In this document: positions 54,599-63,993 of the stretch, one piece after another
Numbering within the stretch: position 1 is the first letter of the stretch
Layout: every line of letters starts with the position of its first letter
DNA from: Mycobacteriaceae bacterium
Lineage (GTDB): Bacteria > Pseudomonadota > Gammaproteobacteria > Burkholderiales > Burkholderiaceae_D
Direction: 5' to 3'
DNA length: 64,000 nt
Assembly: GCA_903970145.1 (NCBI GenBank)
Contig: CAJCHO010000113.1
Location: 1 to 64,000 of the forward strand
Position numbers and translations under genes: made by a program
The notes under the pieces: model-generated
The model's database searches: none
Seen by the model: only the letters and a program-made list of their open reading frames with translations
What the model was told of the DNA's origin: nothing

Positions 54599-56554
54599 CT
54601 ATATTCGCATCGGCAGAATTACCATCTGCATGCCGTTCAGGTGCAGCCTGCGCTGCAGGGCGGTCGCGGCCTGGTTATGGAGCAGGCGGGTGATGAAGTT
54701 TTCTTCCTCGGTGATCAGTTTGCTGGTGAAGAAAATGGCGTTCGGGTAGTCCTCGCGGACGGTCTCGCAGATCTGACTGACCTCGTCGACAGCATCCGTA
54801 CCAAAGCCCAGGTACTGAGCCGAGGCAAGTCCGTGGCTGTGGCAGAAATCGACAAAGAACTTCAGTGATGCGTTGGCATCGGTACGCATCATCTCGATCG
54901 ACTCGTTACCGCCATAAGCGTGGGCGTCGACCGTGCGCGCGTTCACGAACAGGAAATTCCTGAAGTGATCCGGGAACATGCGCTGCACCCACAAAAGCGC
55001 ATGCAGGCCGCCGCCGCGGCTCGAGCCGACCACGAAGACCGCGGTCGGCAGGTCGGCGCGTGTCTCGGGAAAACTGCTGTGCGTGCCAAAGGCCTGCGCC
55101 GAGAATACTGCATCGACGGCGCGGATCTTCTGCTTGGTCCAGCGGTAGTGGTTGCGTATCAGGATGCAAGCGACGACCACGGCGCTGGTAATGGCCATCG
55201 TGATCCAGCCGCCCTCATAGAACTTCGCGACCACCGTGACGCACAGGATGCTGACCGTGACGCATAGGCCGACCACCGACAGCAGCAGGCGATGCATCCA
55301 GCGCCGATCCCCGCGGTGCGTGCTCCAGTACTTGCACAAGCCCAGCAGGGATAGGCTGAACGTCATGAAGACATTGATCGAATAGAGCACCACCAGGAGA
55401 TCGACCTGACCGTGGCTCCAGATCAGGATCGCCAGTGCAGCAAGGCCCATGAGCATGATGCCGTTCTGCGTGACAAGGCGGGTCGAGAGATAGCGGAATT
55501 TGTGAGGCATCCAGGAATCGGCCGCCATGTTGGCGAGCACGGCTGGCCCGCCGAGAAGTCCGGTATTGGCCGCGACCAGCAACAGGCCGGCCTCGAAGGC
55601 GAGCGTGGCCGTTAGCGCGAGCGTCGCCGGGCTGTGCGCAAGGCCTGCCTGGTCAAGGATGCGCTGAAAGACCACGGCGTTCAGCGTGCGTCCCTCTTCG
55701 GGTGTCGCACCCCACAACAGATAGAGCACGATAATGCCGCCCGCCGTAAAGGCGAGGCTCGCAGCCATGTAGAGCATGGTCAGCTGACCGGTGCGCACGC
55801 GGGGTTCGGCCAGCGACTGTACGTTGTTGGAAACCGCTTCAATGCCGGTATAGGTCCCGCCGCCCAGCGAATAGGCCTTCAGAAAAAGCGCAGCGACAAA
55901 CACCCAGCCGGTCTGTGCAGCCAGGTGGTGGGTCTCTTCGAGCGTTGCCGGCACGAGCAGTGGCAGGCCGCCCGCGTGTACCGCGACGCCATAGACGATG
56001 ATGAGAAGGTGGGTCGCGACAAAGCCCAGAAAGATCGGCAAGAGCGCCTTGATCGACTCCTTCGCGCCGCGCAGATTCATGTAGATCAGGGCGAGCGCAA
56101 CCACGAGCTCGATGGGCAGCTTGTAGGCCTGCCAGGTCAGGGGCGCGAGGCTAAAGAGGGCATCGACGCCGCTGGCGATCGAGATCGCAATGGTCAGGAC
56201 GTAGTCGACGATCAGTGCCGCGCCCGCGACCAGGCCCGCGTAGGGTCCAATCAGTGAAGTCGCGACCCGGTAGCCGCCGCCCCCGGTCGGGAAGAGCTCG
56301 ATGATCTGGTTGTAGGCGATCGAGATAATGAAGACCGTGGCCGCAGTGGCTATGGCGAGGTACAGGCCCAGTTGGGTGTGGCTGCCAAGGGCCTTGAATG
56401 CTTCCTCGGGCCCGTAAGCCGATGAGGACAGACCGTCCGCACCGAGACCGACCCAGGCGAGAAAGGCAACCAGCGCCAGCGAATGGCGCGTCTCGACTTT
56501 CAGGGGATCGAGCGCCCGGCCGAGCAAGAGCTCGCGAAATTGGGTCCTGGTCAT
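54599..56554 (-). CDS. APC-family transporter, KimA-like potassium importer
   Basis: Membrane protein of about 651 residues with twelve predicted helices (about 20-480) and a soluble C-terminal part (about 490-651). The opening FLAWVGLGADGLSSSAYGPEEAFKALG is characteristic of KimA/YdaO transporters, which bring in potassium with protons in some bacteria. The C-terminal domain resembles a USP-like regulatory module. ATG at 56554 matches the family start; the frame is open to a TTG at 56611 and an ATG at 56578. Ligand identity is inferred from similarity only. No cyclic-di-AMP synthesis genes are in the window. Confidence 0.82.
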   Translation of the reverse strand: MTRTQFRELLLGRALDPLKVETRHSLALVAFLAWVGLGADGLSSSAYGPEEAFKALGSHTQLGLYLAIATAATVFIISIAYNQIIELFPTGGGGYRVATSLIGPYAGLVAGAALIVDYVLTIAISIASGVDALFSLAPLTWQAYKLPIELVVALALIYMNLRGAKESIKALLPIFLGFVATHLLIIVYGVAVHAGGLPLLVPATLEETHHLAAQTGWVFVAALFLKAYSLGGGTYTGIEAVSNNVQSLAEPRVRTGQLTMLYMAASLAFTAGGIIVLYLLWGATPEEGRTLNAVVFQRILDQAGLAHSPATLALTATLAFEAGLLLVAANTGLLGGPAVLANMAADSWMPHKFRYLSTRLVTQNGIMLMGLAALAILIWSHGQVDLLVVLYSINVFMTFSLSLLGLCKYWSTHRGDRRWMHRLLLSVVGLCVTVSILCVTVVAKFYEGGWITMAITSAVVVACILIRNHYRWTKQKIRAVDAVFSAQAFGTHSSFPETRADLPTAVFVVGSSRGGGLHALLWVQRMFPDHFRNFLFVNARTVDAHAYGGNESIEMMRTDANASLKFFVDFCHSHGLASAQYLGFGTDAVDEVSQICETVREDYPNAIFFTSKLITEEENFITRLLHNQAATALQRRLHLNGMQMVILPMRI

Positions 56555-56760
56555 TCTCTTGGTCCCGCACAGGCGCATGGGCACTGGCGGCGTCTTTCTA
56601 GGTCGAATCAACGGATGCTGCGCTGCAGCACCGGGAGCGAATCATACGCCTTTAGCGGCCAGATTCAACTCCGACCCGAAAGGCTGTCTGCGTGAGGCGG
56701 TTTGTCCGGGATCTTCGCGGCAGGCTAAACTGACCGGATCTGCATCTGTCGGTGAAACTC

Positions 56761-57141
56761 ATGGAAAAGGCAATTCTCAGCACGCCGCTTGCCCCCGCAG
56801 CGATCGGCCCCTACTCGCAGGCGGTCAAAGTCGGCAACGTCATCTACACCTCGGGTCAGATCGGCCTTGACCCAGCCACGGGCGAACTGGTTGGCAGCGA
56901 CATCGAGGATCAGGCGCGCCAGGCTTTCACCAATCTGGCTGCGGTCGCCAAGGCCGGCGGGGCGTCGCTGGCCAACGCAGTCAAGCTGACGCTATTTCTG
57001 ACCGACCTGAACAATTTTTCCAAGGTAAACGCCATCATGGCCTCGGTCATGCCCCAGCCATTTCCGGCGCGCTCGACGGTGGGCGTTGCGAGTCTGCCCA
57101 AGGACGCGCAATTCGAGGTCGAAGCCGTCCTCGTCCTGTAA
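56761..57141 (+). CDS. ridA: RidA family enamine/imine deaminase
   Basis: Trimeric RidA of 126 residues that hydrolyses reactive 2-aminoacrylate and related imines made by PLP enzymes. Typical features are APAAIGPYSQAVKVGNVIYTSGQIGLDPATGELV, the NLAAVAKAGGASLANAVKLTLFL segment and the C-terminal PARSTVGVASLPKDAQFEVEAVLV with the catalytic Arg. ATG at 56761 is preferred over GTG at 56752. recG starts three bases after its stop, a common gene pair in Betaproteobacteria. Confidence 0.95.
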   Translation: MEKAILSTPLAPAAIGPYSQAVKVGNVIYTSGQIGLDPATGELVGSDIEDQARQAFTNLAAVAKAGGASLANAVKLTLFLTDLNNFSKVNAIMASVMPQPFPARSTVGVASLPKDAQFEVEAVLVL

Positions 57142-57144
57142 GGG

Positions 57145-59217
57145 GTGGCTGCGCGCCTACCCAAACGGCGCGCCGCGAAGGCTGTGGCAGCGCCGGCAGC
57201 CGAATCCGGCGGCAACGCGGCTCGCCTGCGCCGGCTGGGTCTCACGCGTGACATCGATCTCGTCCTGCACCTGCCGCTGCGCTACGAGGATGAGACGCGC
57301 ATCGTGCCGATCAGTCAGGCACGCGATGGTCTTACTGTGCAGATCGAAGCGCTTGTCCAGGAGTGCAAGGTCATCTATCGCCCGCGCCGCCAGTTGCTGG
57401 TGAGCCTGGCCGACGACAGCGGCGAGCTGAATCTGCGATTTCTTAATTTCTACGGGAGCCAGACCAAGCACTTTGTCCAGGGCGCGCGCATCCGCGCGCG
57501 CGGCGAGCTGCGCGGCGGGCTGCTGGGCCCGGAGATGATCCATCCGCGCTACCGAGTGGTCCAGGAAGATACGCCTCTACCGGTGGCACTGACCCCAGTC
57601 TATCCGGCGGGAGAGGGCTTAAGCCAAAGCTATCTGCGCGCTGGCATCACGCGCGCCCTTCGCGATGCCGATCTGTCCGATACGCTGCCAACGGCGCTGA
57701 TCGACAAGCTCGCCTTGGACAGCTTTGCCAGCGCGGTCGCGACGCTCCATGCACCGCCAGTGGGGGTGGCGCAGACCGCTCTATCCGAGCGTACCCACCC
57801 GGCCTGGCGGCGCATCAAATTCGATGAGCTTCTCGCCCAGCAACTCTCGCTGCGCCGGGCGCGCCGCGCGCGCCTGGACAAGAATGCACCGATCCTCTCG
57901 GCCCGGGGGGAACTGGTCGCCCGCATGATCGGATCGCTACCCTTCGCGCTCACCCAGGCGCAAGAGCGTGTGTGGCGCGAGATCGACTCGGACCTGCGTC
58001 AATCGCATCCTATGCAGCGCCTTTTGCAGGGCGATGTTGGCAGTGGCAAGACCGTCGTTGCGGCTCTCGCGGCGCTGCGTGCGCTTGATAACGGCTACCA
58101 GGCCGCCCTTATGGCGCCAACCGAGATTCTTGCCGAGCAGCACTTTCGCAAGCTCTCGCATTGGGTCGAGGCATTGGGAGTCAAGGTCGCGTGGCTAACC
58201 GGCAGCCTCCGGAAAAAGGACAAGCTGGCGGCCCAGGAGTCGATCGAAAGCGGTAGCGCACAGCTGACCATCGGCACTCATGCCCTGATACAGGATGGGG
58301 TCGCGTTCGCGCGGCTGGGACTCGCAATCGTCGATGAGCAGCATCGCTTTGGCGTTGGTCAGCGCCTTGCCTTGCGAGCCAAGGTGGGTTCGGGTCAGCC
58401 GCACCAGCTGATGATGTCAGCCACCCCGATTCCGCGCACGCTTGCCATGACCTATTACGCGGACCTGGAGGTCTCGACGATCGATGAGCTGCCGCCCGGT
58501 CGCAAGCCCGTGGTTACCCGCGTGTTCGCCGAGAACCGACGTGAGGAGGTGCTAGCGCGCATCGATGAAGCCGTGCGCTCGGGTAGCCAAGCCTATTGGG
58601 TCTGTCCCCTGATCGATGAGAGCGAGGCGCTCGATCTTGAGGCGGCCGTCGCGACCTACGCGACTCTGCGCGCGGCGCTGCCAGAAACGCGAATCGGGCT
58701 GATTCACGGGCGTCTCCCGCCAGCGGAAAAAGCGGCCGTGATGCAGCAATTTGTCGAGGGCTCGATTCAGCTACTGGTCGCGACCACCGTCATCGAAGTC
58801 GGTGTCGATGTTGCCAATGCGTCGCTGATGGTCATCGAGCACGCCGAACGCTTTGGGCTCGCGCAGCTGCACCAGCTGCGCGGCCGGATCGGGCGCGGAT
58901 CGGCCGAGTCAGTCTGCATCCTGCTCTATCAGGGGCCGCTTGCTGCGCTGGCGCGCGAGCGGCTTGGAATCATGCGCGCGACCAGCGACGGATTCGAGAT
59001 CGCGCGTCGCGATCTCGAACTGCGGGGACCGGGAGAGTTCCTTGGCGCACGTCAATCAGGCGAAGCCTTGCTGCGTTTTGCTGATCTCGTTGCCGACCAG
59101 GACCTGGTGGCTGCAGCCAGCAAAGCAGCCGAGCTTCTTTTGCGCGACTATCCACAATGTGCAGAGCGACACCTCGAGCGCTGGCTCAGTGGTCGTGAAG
59201 AATTTCTCAAAACCTGA
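57145..59217 (+). CDS. recG: ATP-dependent DNA helicase RecG
   Basis: Branch-migration helicase of 690 residues that remodels stalled replication forks and Holliday junctions. An OB-fold wedge domain (about 50-170) precedes the helicase: Walker A LLQGDVGSGKTVVAALA, MAPTEILAEQHF, VDEQHRFGVGQR, MSATPIPRTLAMTYYADLE and the second RecA domain with LLVATTVIEVGVDVANASLMV and QLHQLRGRIGRG. The start is GTG at 57145, three bases after ridA. Confidence 0.96.
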   Translation: MAARLPKRRAAKAVAAPAAESGGNAARLRRLGLTRDIDLVLHLPLRYEDETRIVPISQARDGLTVQIEALVQECKVIYRPRRQLLVSLADDSGELNLRFLNFYGSQTKHFVQGARIRARGELRGGLLGPEMIHPRYRVVQEDTPLPVALTPVYPAGEGLSQSYLRAGITRALRDADLSDTLPTALIDKLALDSFASAVATLHAPPVGVAQTALSERTHPAWRRIKFDELLAQQLSLRRARRARLDKNAPILSARGELVARMIGSLPFALTQAQERVWREIDSDLRQSHPMQRLLQGDVGSGKTVVAALAALRALDNGYQAALMAPTEILAEQHFRKLSHWVEALGVKVAWLTGSLRKKDKLAAQESIESGSAQLTIGTHALIQDGVAFARLGLAIVDEQHRFGVGQRLALRAKVGSGQPHQLMMSATPIPRTLAMTYYADLEVSTIDELPPGRKPVVTRVFAENRREEVLARIDEAVRSGSQAYWVCPLIDESEALDLEAAVATYATLRAALPETRIGLIHGRLPPAEKAAVMQQFVEGSIQLLVATTVIEVGVDVANASLMVIEHAERFGLAQLHQLRGRIGRGSAESVCILLYQGPLAALARERLGIMRATSDGFEIARRDLELRGPGEFLGARQSGEALLRFADLVADQDLVAAASKAAELLLRDYPQCAERHLERWLSGREEFLKT

Positions 59218-59232
59218 AGGAAGGCTCAGAAG

Positions 59233-60087
59233 ATGCGATTCGTGCGATTTGGCAAGGACGGTTTCGAGAAACCGGGAGCAATCGATCAAAAGGGCAGGGT
59301 GCGCGATCTGTCGAGCCTGGTTGGCGACATCGATGCGAGCGTGTTCGCGCCCGCCGCGGTGAAGCGCCTGGCCGCGACCGACCTGTCACGACTTCCCGAA
59401 GTCGCGGCCAATACGCGTCTGGGTGTGCCTCTGGTTGGCATCAGCAAGATCGTCGCCATTGGCTTGAACTACTCGGACCATGCCGCTGAGGCAGGCATGG
59501 CGGTGCCGGCCGAGCCCATCATCTTTCTCAAGGCGACAACTTCAATTTCGGGCCCCAATGATGCAGTGATCAAGCCGCCGCACTCCACCAAGCTCGACTG
59601 GGAGGTCGAGCTTGGCGTGGTGATCGGCAAGCGGGCAAGCTATGTCGACAAGGAGCGTGCCATGGAATACGTGGCCGGCTACGTGGTGGTCAATGATGTC
59701 TCGGAGCGCCAGTTCCAGATCGAGCGCGGTTCGCAATGGGACAAGGGCAAGGGTTGCGATACCTTTGCACCGATTGGTCCGTGGCTCGTGACTGCCGATG
59801 ACATCGAGGACCCGCAGTCGCTATCGATGTGGCTCGACGTCAATGGCGCGCCGATGCAGCGCGGCAGTACACGCACGATGGTGTTTGATTGTGCGACTCT
59901 CGTGTCCTATTGCAGCCAGTTCATGACGCTCTTGCCGGGCGACATTATTTCCACAGGGACCCCTCCGGGCGTTGGCATGGGTCGCAAGCCACCCCGGTTT
60001 CTGGTGCCAGGCGATATTGTCACGCTCGGTATCGATGGCCTTGGCAGCCAGACTCAGAAGATCGTGGCCCATCCGATGAGTCGCTGA
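59233..60087 (+). CDS. Fumarylacetoacetate hydrolase family protein
   Basis: FAH-superfamily enzyme of 284 residues, acting as hydrolase, decarboxylase or lyase on a 2-oxo acid with a divalent metal. N-terminal small domain about 1-75, then KIVAIGLNYSDHAAEAG, PIIFLKATTSISGPND, the metal residues in DWEVELGVVIGK and GYVVVNDVSERQFQ, and IISTGTPPGVGMGRKPPRFLVPGD. Similar proteins are called ureidoglycolate lyase or acylpyruvase; the substrate is undetermined. It begins 15 bases after recG and is directly followed by an orphan DctP gene, suggesting a catabolic link. Confidence 0.88.
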   Translation: MRFVRFGKDGFEKPGAIDQKGRVRDLSSLVGDIDASVFAPAAVKRLAATDLSRLPEVAANTRLGVPLVGISKIVAIGLNYSDHAAEAGMAVPAEPIIFLKATTSISGPNDAVIKPPHSTKLDWEVELGVVIGKRASYVDKERAMEYVAGYVVVNDVSERQFQIERGSQWDKGKGCDTFAPIGPWLVTADDIEDPQSLSMWLDVNGAPMQRGSTRTMVFDCATLVSYCSQFMTLLPGDIISTGTPPGVGMGRKPPRFLVPGDIVTLGIDGLGSQTQKIVAHPMSR

Positions 60088-60088
60088 C

Positions 60089-61141
60089 TTGAAGCGAATC
60101 AGGGCCGCACTCCTCAGGGGGGTGCGGCTTTCATGCTGGCTCGTGGCGGCGTTGGTGAGCCAAGCCGTCAGCGCGGAGCAGCTCGTCATCCGTTTTTCCC
60201 ATGTCGTGTCGCCCGACACGGCCAAGGGGCGCGCGATCGAGCTTTTCAAACAGATCGTGGAAGAGCGCTCGGCCCATCAGGTGAAGGTCGAGATCTACCC
60301 AAACAGTTCGCTCTATGGAGACTCCGACGAGCTCGAGGCCCTGCGACTGGGGGCTGTGCAGTTGATTGCGCCAACCCTGGGCAAGCTCGGACCGCTGGGC
60401 GTGCGCCAGTTTGAGGTCTTTGATCTGCCCTATCTGTTTGCCGATATGAGCGCGGTACATCGCGTGACCGAGGGCCCGATCGGCGCCCGTTTGTTCGACA
60501 AGCTGCGTGCGCGCGGCGTGCGCGGTCTTGCCTACTGGGACGGGGGATTCAAGGTCTTGACCGCCAATCGAGCCCTGCGTGTGCCTGAGGATGCGCGTGG
60601 CATGAAGTTCCGCATCCAGGCTTCCAAGGTGATCGATGCACAATTTCGCGCGCTCGGAGCCAATCCGGAGGTGATGCCATTCGCGCAGACCTACGCTGCG
60701 CTTGCCAGCGGTGTCGTCGACGGCTGCGAAAACACGCCGGCCAACCTCTACACCCAGCGGATCTTTGAGGTACAGGACTACCTGACGGTCACGCGCCACG
60801 GCTACATCGGCTTTGCGGTTCTGGCCAACGACAGGTTCTGGAGCGCGCTGCCACCGGCTACCCGAGCGCTCCTAGAAGGGGCGCTGGCAGAAGCGGGCCG
60901 CTATATCGATGCAACGGCCGAACAGGACAACCAGGCGGCGCTCGCCCAGCTGCGCCTGCAGCCGCACCTGAAGGTATTGGAAATCGATGAGGCGACGCGG
61001 CTGCGCTGGCGCGCGGCCTTCGCGTCCACCTATCAGAGCGTTGGCGCGCGGATCGGCCCGGCGCTCGTCAGGGAAGCGCAGGCGGCCGCCGATTCGGCAG
61101 CAGTGGGGCCGCCCCAAAATGGTGCAAGGGGCGCGGACTGA
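60089..61141 (+). CDS. Orphan TRAP substrate-binding protein DctP
   Basis: Periplasmic binding protein of 350 residues starting at TTG, one base after the FAH-family gene. Signal peptide to about AVSA|EQLVIRFSHVVSPDTAKGRAIE, then the same motif chain as the dctP product at 6003, including FGPLGV-like GPLGVRQFEVFDLPYLF, KFRIQASKVIDAQFRALGANP and GVVDGCENTPANLYTQ. It lacks adjacent dctQ and dctM, so it may share those at 7035-9127. Its C-terminal 60 residues are Ala-rich and diverged. Cotranscription with the FAH-family gene suggests import of that enzyme's substrate. Confidence 0.9.
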   Translation: MKRIRAALLRGVRLSCWLVAALVSQAVSAEQLVIRFSHVVSPDTAKGRAIELFKQIVEERSAHQVKVEIYPNSSLYGDSDELEALRLGAVQLIAPTLGKLGPLGVRQFEVFDLPYLFADMSAVHRVTEGPIGARLFDKLRARGVRGLAYWDGGFKVLTANRALRVPEDARGMKFRIQASKVIDAQFRALGANPEVMPFAQTYAALASGVVDGCENTPANLYTQRIFEVQDYLTVTRHGYIGFAVLANDRFWSALPPATRALLEGALAEAGRYIDATAEQDNQAALAQLRLQPHLKVLEIDEATRLRWRAAFASTYQSVGARIGPALVREAQAAADSAAVGPPQNGARGAD

Positions 61142-61161
61142 GGCAGGGGCACGTCCAACGC

Positions 61162-61191
61162 TTCACAAGCGGGCAAAAAGTGCGTTATAAT
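61162..61191 (+). promoter_or_regulatory. Strong sigma-70 promoter of rpsU
   Basis: TTCACA (61162-61167, five of six) and a perfect TATAAT (61186-61191) separated by 18 bases. It lies about 40 bases before the rpsU start and drives the macromolecular-synthesis block. Confidence 0.7.
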
Positions 61192-61229
61192 CGACGACTT
61201 AGCTAAACCTTTAACCAACTATTTATCCG

Positions 61230-61442
61230 ATGCCAACCGTCCGCGTCAAAGAAAACGAGCCGTTCGAAGTAGCACTGCGCCGATTCAAGCGCACCATCGA
61301 GAAGACCGGCCTGTTGACCGAACTGCGCGCGCGCGAGTTCTACGAGAAGCCCACTGCTGAGCGCAAGCGCAAGCAGGCAGCTGCGATCAAGCGCCATTTC
61401 AAGCGCCTGCGCAGCCAGATGCTTCCGAAGAAGCTCTACTGA
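61230..61442 (+). CDS. rpsU: 30S ribosomal protein S21
   Basis: Complete S21 of 70 residues, involved in binding the Shine-Dalgarno region at translation initiation. It opens [20 protein letters not shown], continues with [19 protein letters not shown] and ends [10 protein letters not shown], the Burkholderiales-type form. The rpsU-yqeY-dnaG order is the betaproteobacterial macromolecular-synthesis operon. A terminator-like hairpin follows, so rpsU can be transcribed alone or with the genes downstream. Confidence 0.97.
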   Translation: MPTVRVKENEPFEVALRRFKRTIEKTGLLTELRAREFYEKPTAERKRKQAAAIKRHFKRLRSQMLPKKLY

Positions 61443-61468
61443 TTCCACGCGGCACTGCCTGCGCCCCC

Positions 61469-61508
61469 AAAACCCGCCGCGGCAGTGCCGTCGCGGGTTT
61501 TGTTGTTT
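61469..61508 (+). terminator. Attenuator-like terminator between rpsU and yqeY
   Basis: Arms AAAACCCGC (61469-61477) and GCGGGTTTT (61493-61501) are perfect reverse complements with a GC-rich loop, followed by GTTGTTTAATT. It would separate the high expression of rpsU from the lower expression of yqeY and dnaG. Confidence 0.7.
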
Positions 61509-61541
61509 AATTGACCCGAAACTTCCGTACCGGAGTTCATC

Positions 61542-62000
61542 ATGGCCGAGACCTCACCCCTCGCGCAACGTATCACCGAAGACATGAAAGCGGCCATGCG
61601 TGCCAAGGATGCGCCGCGCCTGTTGACGATCCGCATGCTTACCGCGGCGATGAAACAGCGCGAAGTCGATGAGCGTATCGTGCTGGCCGACGCTGACGTG
61701 CTGGCCATCATTGAAAAGTCGATCAAGCAGCGGCGTGACTCGATCAGCCAGTTCGAAGCGGCTGGTCGCGTTGACCTCGCCGACAAGGAAAAGTCCGAGT
61801 TGGCCGTGCTCACCGCCTATTTGCCGCAACAACTCTCGGCCGCCGAGATCGAGGCCGAGATCACCGCCGTAATTGCCGAGACCGGCGCCGCTGGCCCGCA
61901 GGCGATCGGCAAGGTGATGGCCTCATTAAAGCCGCGCATCGCCGGCCGCGCCGACATGACCGCTGCCGCCGCGCTGGTCAAGGCGCGCCTGTCCGCCTAG
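61542..62000 (+). CDS. yqeY: GatB/YqeY domain-containing protein
   Basis: A 152-residue protein of the YqeY family, which carries the tRNA-binding helical domain of GatB. It opens AETSPLAQRITEDMKAAMRAKD and shows IRMLTAAMKQREVDERI, KQRRDSISQFEAAGRVDLADKE and the C-terminal IGKVMASLKPRIAGRADM. The role is not settled; its conserved place between rpsU and dnaG is seen here too. It lies after the hairpin, 100 bases from rpsU. Confidence 0.95.
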   Translation: MAETSPLAQRITEDMKAAMRAKDAPRLLTIRMLTAAMKQREVDERIVLADADVLAIIEKSIKQRRDSISQFEAAGRVDLADKEKSELAVLTAYLPQQLSAAEIEAEITAVIAETGAAGPQAIGKVMASLKPRIAGRADMTAAAALVKARLSA

Positions 62001-62119
62001 CAAGGCCGGGTGCGGCGATCCCGCGCAGCGTCGCGACGCCGCGCGCAGCGCCGATGTCGTAGAGTGCATCTGTGTGGTGCGGCGCATGGGTTGCCGCGCG
62101 TGTCTTGTGGGTGGATTCC

Positions 62120-63925
62120 TTGATTCCGCAATCGTTTATCCAGGATCTTCTGAATCGCGTCGACATCGTCGATGTGGTGGCGCGCTACGTGCAGTTGAAA
62201 AAGGGTGGGGCCAACTTTATGGGCCTGTGTCCCTTCCACAACGAGAAGTCGCCGTCATTTACTGTCAGTCCGACCAAGCAGTTTTTTCACTGCTTTGGCT
62301 GCGGCGCCCACGGCACAGCGATCGGATTTCTGATCGAGTATTCCTCGCTGTCTTTTCCCGAGGCAGTGCGCGAACTCGCCCAGTCGGTGGGCATGGCCGT
62401 GCCTGAAGACGACAGCGGGGTATCACCGGCTGCTCGTGTCGAGAAGGTGGCCGAAAGCGTGCGTCTGGGCGATGTACTCAGCCAGGCAACGAACTTCTAT
62501 CGTACCCAGCTGCGCGCGGCACAGCGCGCCATCGACTATCTCAAGGGGCGTGGTCTGACCGGCGAGATCGCGGCGCGTTTTGGTCTTGGCTATGCACCGG
62601 CGGGCTGGACCAATCTCGACGCGGTATTTCCGGACTACCAGGCTGAAGAACTCGTCAACTCGGGTCTCTTGATCGATCGCCAGGAGCCGGGACAAGCGCA
62701 TAAGCGCTACGACCGGTTTCGCGATCGCATCATGTTCCCGATCCGTAACACCAAGGGCCAGGTGATCGGTTTTGGCGGCCGGGTCCTCGACGACGGCGAG
62801 CCGAAATATCTGAATTCGCCGGAAACACCCCTGTTCCAGAAAGGACACGAGTTGTATGGCCTCTTCGAGGCGCGCAGCGCCATTCGCGAAGCCGGGTTCG
62901 TGATCGTGGTCGAAGGCTATATGGACGTAGTCGCTCTGGCCCAGCTCGGGGTACCCAATGCGGTTGCGACGCTCGGGACCGCCTGCACCGGTACCCATGT
63001 GCAGAAACTGACCCGGCAGAGCGACCATGTGGTGTTCAGCTTCGATGGCGACGCGGCCGGTCGGCGCGCTGCCTGGCGTGCCCTCGAGGCGAGCTTGCCC
63101 TATGTCAGTGACGACAAGCTCTTCCATTTTCTGTTCCTGCCGAGCGAGCACGATCCCGACAGTTTTATCCGCGCGTTCGGCAAGGATGCCTTCGACGCCG
63201 AGATCGCCAAGGCTTTGCCGCTGTCGGCTTTTCTGTTGCGCGAAGTCAGTGCCGAAAAGGATCTGGCGACCGCCGAAGGAAGAGCGCATGCGCTACATAG
63301 CGCAAAACCCCTGTTGCAGGCCCTGCCCGCGGGCGCGTTGCGCGGGCAGATCGTGCGCGAAGTGGCCCGTGTCACGCGAAGCAATGTCGAGGAAGTGTTT
63401 TCGCTCGCCGGGATTGCGGACTCGGCCCCGGCACGGCGTGAAACCGCTCGAGTGGCGCGCCATGCACCCACGCCCCTTGAGGAGCAGGTGATGCGCCTGC
63501 TTCTCGCCCACCCGAGTCTTGTCCATGGGCTTGATCCGGACTTGCACGCGAGCCTGGCCGATCATCCGAACCCGGCCTTGCGGCGATTACTGGGAGTCTG
63601 CGATGAAAGCCCCCCAGGAACAGTGCTTGCTGGGATTAGTGAGCGCTTACTGGGCGATCCCGACAGGGAACTCTTCGAGCAGATGATCGGCAAAGTCATG
63701 GGAGGGCTTGAGGCCGAGCACGATGTCGCCCTCATTGACCTCACGGCTGCCAGCCTGCGTCTTCTGGAGAGGCGTACCAAGGACGAACTGGACCAGCTGG
63801 CACAGATAATGGCTGGCGGCGATGAGAAAGCGCGCTCGCGCTATCGCGACCTGAGCGCGCAGCTGCTGCACCTGCGCGCCCGCCTGAGCGTTCGAGATGA
63901 TCCGGCCGGGGTCGCAAACACTTGA
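62120..63925 (+). CDS. dnaG: DNA primase DnaG
   Basis: Primase of about 601 residues that makes the RNA primers for replication. The protein should begin LIPQSFIQDLLNRVDIVDVV, giving a TTG start at 62120 with GGTGG five bases before it; a GTG at 62111 is also possible. The zinc site is CPFHNEKSPSF...FFHCFGCGAHG. TOPRIM motifs are FVIVVEGYMDVVALAQLG and VVFSFDGDAAGRRAAWRAL. The C-terminal helicase-binding part (about 450-600) is more variable. It is followed by the rpoD promoter region. Confidence 0.95.
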   Translation: MIPQSFIQDLLNRVDIVDVVARYVQLKKGGANFMGLCPFHNEKSPSFTVSPTKQFFHCFGCGAHGTAIGFLIEYSSLSFPEAVRELAQSVGMAVPEDDSGVSPAARVEKVAESVRLGDVLSQATNFYRTQLRAAQRAIDYLKGRGLTGEIAARFGLGYAPAGWTNLDAVFPDYQAEELVNSGLLIDRQEPGQAHKRYDRFRDRIMFPIRNTKGQVIGFGGRVLDDGEPKYLNSPETPLFQKGHELYGLFEARSAIREAGFVIVVEGYMDVVALAQLGVPNAVATLGTACTGTHVQKLTRQSDHVVFSFDGDAAGRRAAWRALEASLPYVSDDKLFHFLFLPSEHDPDSFIRAFGKDAFDAEIAKALPLSAFLLREVSAEKDLATAEGRAHALHSAKPLLQALPAGALRGQIVREVARVTRSNVEEVFSLAGIADSAPARRETARVARHAPTPLEEQVMRLLLAHPSLVHGLDPDLHASLADHPNPALRRLLGVCDESPPGTVLAGISERLLGDPDRELFEQMIGKVMGGLEAEHDVALIDLTAASLRLLERRTKDELDQLAQIMAGGDEKARSRYRDLSAQLLHLRARLSVRDDPAGVANT

Positions 63926-63984
63926 TTTTCTTCAGATAAGACCGATATCTCAGAGACGGGGGTGCTGGATTTTCAGGCCCTACG

Positions 63985-63993
63985 TGCTATAAT
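63985..63993 (+). promoter_or_regulatory. Extended -10 promoter, probably for rpoD
   Basis: TGCTATAAT: perfect TATAAT at 63988-63993 with the TGn extension. The gene order rpsU-yqeY-dnaG is normally followed by rpoD, which would start just beyond the window. No good -35 is visible. Confidence 0.6.
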
